This document shows, one piece after another, positions 45,069-50,589 of a stretch of 50,589 bases of DNA; position 1 is the stretch's first letter, and the number at the start of each line of letters is the position of its first letter. The DNA is from Frankiales bacterium (GTDB taxonomy: Bacteria; Actinomycetota; Actinomycetes; Mycobacteriales; SCTD01), in assembly GCA_025465465.1 (NCBI GenBank), contig JAODND010000024.1, positions 1 through 50,589 of the forward strand. The letters are read 5' to 3'. The notes under the pieces were generated by a model. It ran no database searches. It saw only the letters and a list, made by a program, of their open reading frames with translations, and had not been told where the DNA came from. Both the position numbers and the translations under genes were made by a program.

Positions 45069-45614
45069 ATGACGACCCTGAACGGCAAGACCGTCGCCTT
45101 CCTCGTCGCCCCCGAGGGCATCGAGCAGGTGGAGCTGACCGAGCCGTGGAAGGCCGTGCAGGAGGCCGGCGGCACCCCCACGCTGGTTTCGACCAGGACG
45201 GGCATGGTGCAGGCCTACAACCACCTCGACAAGGCCGACACCTTCCCGGTCGACGCGACCGTTGCGGACCACGCCGCGTACGACGCTCTCGTGCTGCCCG
45301 GTGGTGTCGCCAACCCCGACTTCCTGCGGACCCAGCCTGAGGCGGTCGCGTTCGCGAAGTCGTTCTTCGACGCCGGCAAGCCGGTCGCGGCGATCTGCCA
45401 CGCCGCGTGGACCCTTGTCGAGGCCGACGTGGTCCACGGGCGCCGCCTCACCAGCTGGCCGTCGCTGCAGACCGACCTGCGCAACGCCGGCGCCGAGTGG
45501 GTGGACGAGGAGGTCGTCGTCGACCTCACCGGGCCGTCGCCGCTGGTCACCAGCCGCAAACCCGACGACCTGAAGGCGTTCACGGGCAAGCTCGTCGAGG
45601 TGTTCTCCGGCTAG
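45069..45614 (+). CDS. DJ-1/PfpI family protein (type 1 glutamine amidotransferase-like)
   Basis: 181 residues from ATG 45069, with GAGAGGAG upstream (an ATG at 45054 contains part of that site). The DJ-1/PfpI fold shows GKTVAFLVAPEGIEQVEL, YDALVLPGGVANPDFLR and the nucleophile elbow AAICHAAWTLVEADVVHGRR with the catalytic Cys. Members are protein/nucleotide deglycases, proteases or stress proteins. It stands alone between dapE and the LOG genes. Its TAG stop is part of a -10-like box for the next gene. Confidence 0.9.
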   Translation: MTTLNGKTVAFLVAPEGIEQVELTEPWKAVQEAGGTPTLVSTRTGMVQAYNHLDKADTFPVDATVADHAAYDALVLPGGVANPDFLRTQPEAVAFAKSFFDAGKPVAAICHAAWTLVEADVVHGRRLTSWPSLQTDLRNAGAEWVDEEVVVDLTGPSPLVTSRKPDDLKAFTGKLVEVFSG

Positions 45615-45617
45615 TTT
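45612..45617 (+). promoter_or_regulatory. Candidate -10 box (TAGTTT), leaderless start of the first LOG gene
   Basis: TAGTTT begins with the stop codon of the DJ-1/PfpI gene and ends seven bases before the ATG at 45625. No Shine-Dalgarno sequence precedes that ATG. Confidence 0.45.
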
Positions 45618-45624
45618 CCTCTGC

Positions 45625-46428
45625 ATGGACGACAGCAGGCGCGACGACGAGGTCGAGTCGGTCGAGGCGAACGCGGCGGCTCAGGCCGGCGGTCGCCAGG
45701 CACGGCAGGAGGGCCCCGTCCTGCGGCGCGGGCGGCAGGTGCGGCTGAGCACCACCGACCAGCGGCTGCTCGACAACCGCGGGGACACGTCCTGGCTGCA
45801 CGAGGATCCCTGGCGCGTGCTGCGCATCCAGTCGGAGTTCGTCGAGGGCTTCGGCATGCTGGCCGAGATCGGCAAGGCCATCACCGTCTTCGGCTCCGCG
45901 CGCACGCAACCGTCAGATCCCTTCTACATCAAGGCAGAAGAGCTCGGTCGCAAGCTGTCTGACGCCGGGTATGCCGTCATCACCGGCGGTGGCCCCGGGA
46001 TCATGGAGGCCGCCAACAAGGGCTGTCATGACGCGGGTGGCACGTCCGTCGGGCTCGGCATCGAGCTGCCCTTCGAGCAGTCCATGAACGACTACGTGGA
46101 CCTCGGCATGGTCTTCCGCTACTTCTTCGCCCGGAAGACCTGCTTCCTCAAGTACTCCATCGGATATGTCGGGATGCCCGGCGGATACGGGACGCTCGAC
46201 GAGATCTTCGAGGCCGTGACCATGATCCAGACGGGCAAGGTCTCGAGCTTCCCGCTGGTGCTGTTCGGCACAGAGTTCTGGACGCCGATGATGACCTGGA
46301 TCTCGGAGACGGTCCTCGCCGACGGGAAGATCAGCCCACCGGACGTGGACCTGTTCACGCTGACCGACGACGTCGACCACGTGCTCGAGCTGTTTCAGCA
46401 GGCGGAGCGGGAGAAGTTCGGGACCTGA
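45625..46428 (+). CDS. LOG family protein (long form)
   Basis: 267 residues. After a charged N-terminus, the Rossmann fold carries KAITVFGSARTQPSDPFY, the nucleotide motif TGGGPGIMEAANKG and PGGYGTLDEIFEA, the two LOG/TIGR00730 signatures. LOG proteins are cytokinin riboside 5'-monophosphate phosphoribohydrolases or hydrolyse other nucleoside monophosphates. It overlaps the second LOG gene by one base (TGATG), so two LOG paralogues are co-translated. The long and short forms probably act on different nucleotides. Confidence 0.9.
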   Translation: MDDSRRDDEVESVEANAAAQAGGRQARQEGPVLRRGRQVRLSTTDQRLLDNRGDTSWLHEDPWRVLRIQSEFVEGFGMLAEIGKAITVFGSARTQPSDPFYIKAEELGRKLSDAGYAVITGGGPGIMEAANKGCHDAGGTSVGLGIELPFEQSMNDYVDLGMVFRYFFARKTCFLKYSIGYVGMPGGYGTLDEIFEAVTMIQTGKVSSFPLVLFGTEFWTPMMTWISETVLADGKISPPDVDLFTLTDDVDHVLELFQQAEREKFGT

Positions 46429-47030
46429 TGGCGGCGATCTGCGTGTTCTGCGCCTCCTCGGAGCGCATCGACCCCTCCTACGTGGCGCTGGCCAGGGAGG
46501 TCGGCAGCGAGCTCGGCCGGCGCCGGCACACCCTGGTCAGCGGCGGCGGAGCGCTGTCGATGATGGGTGCCGTCGCACAGTCGACGCGGGCGGCGGGGGC
46601 GCACACCCTGGGCGTCATCCCCCGTGCCCTGCTCGACCTGGAGGTCGGCGACCAGGATGCCGACGAGCTGCTGATCGTCGACGACATGCGGACCCGCAAG
46701 GCCCTGATGGACTCCCGGTCGGATGCCTTCCTCGCGCTGCCGGGCGGGCTCGGCACTCTGGAGGAGCTCACCGAGGTGTGGACCTCACGCTTCCTCGGCA
46801 TGCACGTCAAGCCGGTGGTGGCGCTCGACCTGGACGGGCTCTGGGCGCCGCTGCGCGCCCAGGTCGACCTCATGGTCGAGCGGGGTTTCGTGCGTCTCGA
46901 GTCCGTGGCCACCCTGCAGTGGGCCGCCACCGTCGAGGAGGCGTTCGACCTCATCGAGCAGGGTCTGGCCCATCCGCTGCGGGTCGTCCCGACGCGCGGC
47001 GAGGTGTTGGAGTCGGAGCCTCCTGTCTGA
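46428..47030 (+). CDS. LOG family protein (short form, Rv1205-like)
   Basis: 200 residues starting AAICVFCASSERIDPSYVAL. The nucleotide-loop motif is SGGGALSMMGAVAQ and the second motif PGGLGTLEELTEVWT. It resembles M. tuberculosis Rv1205 (from memory), which also lies downstream of dapE; Rv1205 makes cytokinins from isopentenyl-AMP. The start overlaps the long LOG gene by one base. Likely a phosphoribohydrolase of adenosine-type monophosphates. Confidence 0.92.
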   Translation: MAAICVFCASSERIDPSYVALAREVGSELGRRRHTLVSGGGALSMMGAVAQSTRAAGAHTLGVIPRALLDLEVGDQDADELLIVDDMRTRKALMDSRSDAFLALPGGLGTLEELTEVWTSRFLGMHVKPVVALDLDGLWAPLRAQVDLMVERGFVRLESVATLQWAATVEEAFDLIEQGLAHPLRVVPTRGEVLESEPPV

Positions 47031-47057
47031 CGCGCCGGTGCATGGCACCATGCGCGT

Positions 47058-47693
47058 GTGCTCACCGTCCTGGTCATCCTCGCTGTGCTCGGCATCCTGT
47101 TCGGTGCCGCCGCGCTCGCGACCTACGAAGGCGACGTCCTGCAGGACCCCCGGCCCGACGAACGGCACGCGGGGCTGCCTCCGGCGTCGCTCCAGCCCGA
47201 GGACGTCGCCGAGCTGCGGTTCGACATGGCGCTGCGCGGCTATCGCATGAACGAGGTCGACCTCGCGCTGGAACGGCTCGCGACCGAGCTGAGCGCCCGG
47301 GACGCCCGCATCCAGGAGCTCGAGCTGGCCCTGGTGGAGAGCGTGGTGCGCGCCCCGGTCGAGCCACCGCCGCTGGAAGAACCCCCGCCGGCCGCCCCCG
47401 AGACCTTCGAGTCGTTCGAGCCCGCTGCGGTGGCGCCCGCAGCCATCAGCGGGCCGCTCACCGGCACGACCTGGTGGACGGCCCCCGTCCCTGAGCCCGT
47501 GGAAGAGCCCGAGGAAGTGCCCGTCGCCGCCGGTCAGGTGGACCCGGAGCCGGAGGCGCTGACGCTGCCGGCGGGAGACGACGCCTTCAGCTTTCCCGAG
47601 CTGCACGCCCCGGAGCCGGCGGTTGCCGACGATGAGCCAGAGCCCCGGCATGACTGGTGGAGCAGCCAGGACGAGCCCCCTGCGGGAGGCTGA
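47058..47693 (+). CDS. DivIVA-domain membrane protein
   Basis: 211 residues from GTG 47058. A membrane helix at residues 1-20 (LTVLVILAVLGILFGAAALA) is followed by a short DivIVA-like coil AELRFDMALRGYRMNEVDLA and LERLATELSARDARIQEL. The rest (about 95-211) is acidic and Pro/Glu-rich and probably disordered. Small DivIVA-domain proteins with an N-terminal helix are common in this chromosomal neighbourhood of actinobacteria; their role in polar growth or division is likely but not shown. Confidence 0.82.
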   Translation: MLTVLVILAVLGILFGAAALATYEGDVLQDPRPDERHAGLPPASLQPEDVAELRFDMALRGYRMNEVDLALERLATELSARDARIQELELALVESVVRAPVEPPPLEEPPPAAPETFESFEPAAVAPAAISGPLTGTTWWTAPVPEPVEEPEEVPVAAGQVDPEPEALTLPAGDDAFSFPELHAPEPAVADDEPEPRHDWWSSQDEPPAGG

Positions 47694-47736
47694 GACCGCC
47701 ACCGTGACCTCGGCGCGGATCGTCGAGAGCGTCCGG

Positions 47737-47756
47737 CTGTCGACCCTTTTCGACAG
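47737..47756. repeat. Inverted repeat CTGTCGA/TCGACAG
   Basis: A perfect 7-base inverted repeat with a 6-base spacer, containing the TCGACA that could be the -35 box of the DUF3117 gene (with GAGAAT at 47774-47779). It may be an operator or part of a terminator for the DivIVA-like gene. Confidence 0.4.
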
Positions 47757-47793
47757 TCGAGCCGCCGATGCACGAGAATGGACACCAGACACC

Positions 47794-47821
47794 GCGGACG
47801 CGACGAGCCTGTCGCGTCCGC
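47794..47821 (+). promoter_or_regulatory. Leader hairpin before DUF3117 gene
   Basis: GCGGACGCGAC (47794-47804) and GTCGCGTCCGC (47811-47821) form a perfect 11-base stem with a 6-base loop. It lies downstream of the likely promoter and ends 11 bases before GGAGG, so it would be in the mRNA leader. Confidence 0.55.
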
Positions 47822-47844
47822 ACCTGACTGATGGAGGTACGGCG

Positions 47845-48012
47845 ATGGCGGCGATGAAGCCGCGTACGGGCGACGGCCCGCTCGAGGTCACCAAGGAAGG
47901 ACGCGGGCTCGTGATGCGCGTTCCGCTCGAGGGCGGCGGGCGTCTGGTCGTGGAGCTCAACGCCGAGGAGGCCACCGCGCTCGCTGAAGCTCTCAAGGCC
48001 GTCACCGCCTAG
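47845..48012 (+). CDS. DUF3117 family protein
   Basis: 55 residues: MAAMKPRTGDGPLEVTKEGR, GLVMRVPLEGGGRLVVELNA, EEATALAEALKAVTA. This very small protein is strongly conserved in actinobacteria (Rv1211 in M. tuberculosis) and its function is unknown. The ATG at 47845 has GGAGG eight bases upstream; the frame runs open to 47623 on composition. The leader contains a strong hairpin. The next gene starts two bases after the stop. Confidence 0.92.
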   Translation: MAAMKPRTGDGPLEVTKEGRGLVMRVPLEGGGRLVVELNAEEATALAEALKAVTA

Positions 48013-48014
48013 GG

Positions 48015-49487
48015 ATGGCGCAGCTCCCCGCTCTCGTCCTGGCCGGCTCCGTGCCGGCCGCCGCCGTCAGCGCTCTCCCGACCGCCCTGCCCACCCGGCC
48101 GGGCGACGGCACACCGCGCGTGCTGGGCCGGCCTCCGATCGAGGTCGCGGCCCTGCTCGAGCGGGAGAAGGCGAAGGGCGAGGCGGGAGAGCTGATCGCG
48201 ATCCCGGTGGAGGACCGCGTGCTGCTGCTGGGCACCGGCGACGGCAGTCCGGCAGCCCTGCGCAAGGCCGGCGCCGCGGTGGCCCGGCGGGCCAAGCAGC
48301 AGGAGTCGCTGGCCCTCGACCTGCGCCGGCTCGACCTCACCGACGACAGCCTCCGGGCACTCGCTGAGGGACTCCTGCTGGGGTCCTACGGCTTCACCCT
48401 GAAGCCCTCGGCCGAGCCCCGCCCGCTCACGCGCATCACTATCGTCGTGGCCAAGCCCGACACCATGAGACCGGCACTCGAGCGGGCGCTTGCCGTGATC
48501 CGCGCGGTCGCGTCGGCGAGAGACCTGGTCAACACCCCCGCGCTCGAGAAGAACCCCAGTTGGCTTGCTGCGCAGGCGAAGTCGCTGCTCAAGGGCCTAC
48601 CGGTCTCGGTCCGCGACGACGCCCAGCTGCGCGCCGAGGGCTGGGGCGGCGTCACCGCCGTCGGCATGGGAAGCAGCCGCCCTCCACGCGTCGTCGAGGC
48701 AACGTATGACGGCGGCGGCACGCAGCACGTCGTGCTCGTCGGCAAGGGCATCACGTTTGACACCGGTGGCATCTCCATCAAGCCCAACGACGGCATGCTC
48801 ACCATGAAGATGGACATGGGAGGCGCCGCGGCCGTCCTCGCGACCCTGCGCGCCGTCGCCGACCTCAAGCTGCAGGTCAAGGTCACCGCGATCGCGTGCG
48901 CGGCCGAAAACATGCCGAGCGGCACCGCACAACGGCCGTCGGACGTCATCACCCAGTACGGCGGCACGACCGTCGAGGTCCTCAACACCGACGCGGAGGG
49001 CCGGCTGGTCCTCGCCGACGGCATCGCCTATGCCGACCGGGTGCTGGCCGCCGATGTCATCGTCGACGTCGCGACGCTCACCGGCGCGATGCCGGTGGCC
49101 CTCGGGCGCAAGATCGCCGGCCTGTTCACCAACGACGACGCGCTCTGCTCGCAACTCGAGAAGGCCGCCGAGGCCTCGGGCGAGCGGGTCTGGCGGATGC
49201 CGCTCACGCCCGACTACCGACGGGCCCTCGAGTCGGAGACCGCCGACTTGCGCAACATCGGCGACCCTCGCCTCAAGCTCAGTGGCGGCTCCATCACCGC
49301 CGCGCTGTTCCTGCAGGAGTTCGCTGGGGGCCGCCGGTGGGCGCACCTCGACATCGCGGGTCCGGGATGGTCGGGCAGCGACGACGAGGAGCTCACGAAG
49401 GGCGGCACCGGCTACGGCGTACGGCTTCTGACCCGCTGGCTCGAGCAGCTCGCGGCAGCCCCGAAGCGATCCCGCCGCGCTTCCTGA
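48015..49487 (+). CDS. pepA: Leucyl aminopeptidase (M17)
   Basis: 490 residues. The C-terminal catalytic domain has VGKGITFDTGGISIKPNDGM (metal-binding Lys and Asp), MKMDMGGAAAVL, the signature NTDAEGRLVLADGIAYA and DVATLTGAMPVALG, typical of cytosolic dizinc leucyl aminopeptidases. The N-terminal domain is divergent as usual. It removes N-terminal residues in peptide turnover. It follows DUF3117 by two bases and is probably co-transcribed; it converges on the O-methyltransferase gene. Confidence 0.94.
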   Translation: MAQLPALVLAGSVPAAAVSALPTALPTRPGDGTPRVLGRPPIEVAALLEREKAKGEAGELIAIPVEDRVLLLGTGDGSPAALRKAGAAVARRAKQQESLALDLRRLDLTDDSLRALAEGLLLGSYGFTLKPSAEPRPLTRITIVVAKPDTMRPALERALAVIRAVASARDLVNTPALEKNPSWLAAQAKSLLKGLPVSVRDDAQLRAEGWGGVTAVGMGSSRPPRVVEATYDGGGTQHVVLVGKGITFDTGGISIKPNDGMLTMKMDMGGAAAVLATLRAVADLKLQVKVTAIACAAENMPSGTAQRPSDVITQYGGTTVEVLNTDAEGRLVLADGIAYADRVLAADVIVDVATLTGAMPVALGRKIAGLFTNDDALCSQLEKAAEASGERVWRMPLTPDYRRALESETADLRNIGDPRLKLSGGSITAALFLQEFAGGRRWAHLDIAGPGWSGSDDEELTKGGTGYGVRLLTRWLEQLAAAPKRSRRAS

Positions 49488-49489
49488 GC

Positions 49490-50116
49490 TCAGGAAGGCG
49501 AGAGGACGGCCGCGAGCAGGCCTGGGCCGACGGGCAGCAGGGCCGGGGTGAGGCGTTCCTCCTCGCGGACCGCCTTGGTCAGCTCGCGCAGCGCGACCGC
49601 CTCGGCGTCGCGGGCCGCCGGGTCGGCCACGCGGCCGCCGGCGAGCGCCCCTGCGAAGACCATCACGCCACCCGGCCGCAGCAGGCGCAGCGCCGCCGCC
49701 AGGTAGTCGAGGTTTTCGTGACGGGCCGCGTCGCAGAACACCAGGTCGTAGGCGCCGTCGGACAGGCGCGGCAGCACGTTGAGGGCCTCCCCGGCGATCA
49801 GGCGCACACGCCCCGAGCCGTAGCCCGCCTCGTTGAGCGACTGCTTGGCCAGCCGCTGGTGCTCGGTCTCCGGGTCCACGCTGGTCAGCACCCCGTCAGG
49901 GGTCATCCCGCGCAGCAGCCACAGCGCGGAGACGCCGGCGCCGGTGCCGAGCTCCACGACGGCCTTCGCGCCCCCCACAGCCGCCAGCAGGCGCAGCAGC
50001 GAACCAGTGACAGGGTCCACGCACGGCACCCCCACCTCGGCGGCCCTGGCGCGGGCTGCGGTGAGCGGGGCGTCCTCGGGGAGCCAGGCGTCCAGCCAGC
50101 CTGTCAGGTCCGTCAT
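49490..50116 (-). CDS. SAM-dependent O-methyltransferase (Rv1220c-like)
   Basis: 208 residues. It is a class I methyltransferase of the catechol-O-methyltransferase-like family: AKAVVELGTGAGVSALWLLR (SAM loop), VLTSVDPETEHQRLA (acidic residue for the ribose), YDLVFCDAARHENLDYL and LLRPGGVMVF. In M. tuberculosis the orthologous position, divergent from sigE, holds Rv1220c. The substrate is unknown. Its start is 77 bases from the sigE start on the other strand. Confidence 0.9.
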   Translation of the reverse strand: MTDLTGWLDAWLPEDAPLTAARARAAEVGVPCVDPVTGSLLRLLAAVGGAKAVVELGTGAGVSALWLLRGMTPDGVLTSVDPETEHQRLAKQSLNEAGYGSGRVRLIAGEALNVLPRLSDGAYDLVFCDAARHENLDYLAAALRLLRPGGVMVFAGALAGGRVADPAARDAEAVALRELTKAVREEERLTPALLPVGPGLLAAVLSPS

Positions 50117-50120
50117 GGGC

Positions 50121-50146
50121 GGAACCTATCGCCCGACCAGGGCGTT
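50121..50146 (+). promoter_or_regulatory. Candidate ECF-type promoter upstream of sigE
   Basis: GGAAC (50121-50125), 17 bases, then CGTT (50143-50146). This fits the GGAAC / CGTT pattern of several actinobacterial ECF sigma factors, including SigE/SigH types, and lies 47 bases before the sigma gene, suggesting autoregulation. A TTGACA at 50154-50159 may belong to a second, housekeeping promoter. Confidence 0.5.
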
Positions 50147-50193
50147 GCAATTTTTGACAGGGCTCTTTCAGGAAAGCGGGGCACACTCTCCTC

Positions 50194-50589
50194 ATGGAGA
50201 CGGACTGGGTCGCACCCACCTGGGACGAGGTCGTACGCGACCACTCGGCCCGGGTGTATCGGCTCGCCTACCGGCTCACCGGCAACCGCCACGACGCCGA
50301 GGACCTCACGCAGGAGGTCTTCGTCCGGGTGTTCCGGTCGCTGTCGAGCTACACCCCCGGGACCTTCGAGGGGTGGCTGCACCGCATCACCACCAACCTT
50401 TTCCTCGACATCGTCCGGCGCAAGGCCCGGATCCGCTTCGAGGCGCTGCCCGACGACGCCGAGCGCCTGCGCAGCAAGGAGGCCGGGCCGGCCCAGGTCT
50501 ACGACGACACGCACTTCGACGCCGACGTCCAGGCCGCCCTCGACGCCCTGCCGCCGGACTTCCGGGCCGCCGTCGTCCTGTGCGACCTC
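50194..50589 (+). CDS. sigE: ECF RNA polymerase sigma factor, SigE-like (3' end cut)
   Basis: The first 132 residues of an ECF sigma factor are present. Region 2 runs [35 protein letters not shown], then [20 protein letters not shown]. The start of region 4 is [17 protein letters not shown], where the window ends. Sequence and context (O-methyltransferase divergent, DUF3117 nearby) match SigE of mycobacteria and relatives, the envelope-stress sigma factor that usually precedes rseA, htrA and tatB. ATG 50194 has no clear Shine-Dalgarno sequence. Confidence 0.92.
   Translation, partial: METDWVAPTWDEVVRDHSARVYRLAYRLTGNRHDAEDLTQEVFVRVFRSLSSYTPGTFEGWLHRITTNLFLDIVRRKARIRFEALPDDAERLRSKEAGPAQVYDDTHFDADVQAALDALPPDFRAAVVLCDL

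Overview
The window is high-GC, densely coding DNA with many GTG starts, from an actinobacterium. Several features support this. There is a mycothiol deacetylase (mshB), a DUF3117 gene and an F420-type oxidoreductase. One surface protein carries an LAATG sorting motif. The right end runs dapD-dapE / LOG / divIVA-like / DUF3117 / pepA / O-methyltransferase / sigE, an order that I recall from Mycobacterium tuberculosis (Rv1201c to Rv1221). I cannot place the genus; a Nocardioides-like or Frankia/Kineosporia-like lineage is a guess. I found no tRNA, rRNA, insertion sequence, prophage or CRISPR array, and no gap above 300 bases without a gene.

Layout. 1-3.2 kb: a tetR gene (cut by the window edge) divergent from an F420-type oxidoreductase plus a DsbA-like protein, with two inverted-repeat operators, then a secreted lipase and a small Lrp-like domain protein. 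3.3-11.4 kb: an NRDE protein and three exported proteins, namely a BNR-repeat surface protein, a VanY-type peptidase and a 1474-residue subtilase. 11.5-19.5 kb: housekeeping genes (gltA, a membrane protein, a degenerate pterin dehydratase homologue, Nudix, pirin, YbaK, a second subtilase, typA, yqgE). 19.5-28.2 kb: mshB, an unusual FtsH-like membrane protease, a small membrane protein, then a compact chemosensory operon of CheW, a receptor, CheA-REC and REC-GAF without CheR or CheB. 28.2-30.2 kb: a Uma2 nuclease and a cysteinyl-tRNA synthetase-like gene.

30.4-36 kb holds a sigma factor fused to a transmembrane helix and an outside domain, followed by a 1243-residue Ig-like surface protein with a structured mRNA leader and a strong terminator. 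36-40.8 kb carries a lipoprotein, a SirB1-like protein, an isolated acetyltransferase N-terminal domain, fdxA, an LPTTG surface protein and dapC. 40.8-42.5 kb has two tandem secreted four-cysteine paralogues whose promoter/leader regions are better conserved than the proteins. 42.5-50.6 kb holds GNAT/dapD/dapE (with dapC, the succinylase branch of lysine and diaminopimelate synthesis), DJ-1/PfpI, two LOG proteins, a DivIVA-like protein, DUF3117, leucyl aminopeptidase, an O-methyltransferase and the start of an ECF sigma gene.

The best candidates for undescribed biology are the membrane-anchored sigma factor with its surface protein, the secreted four-cysteine pair with conserved leaders, the minimal chemosensory operon, the FtsH-like protease with an enlarged AAA insert, and a recurring arrangement in which a TAG stop codon doubles as the -10 box of a leaderless downstream gene.
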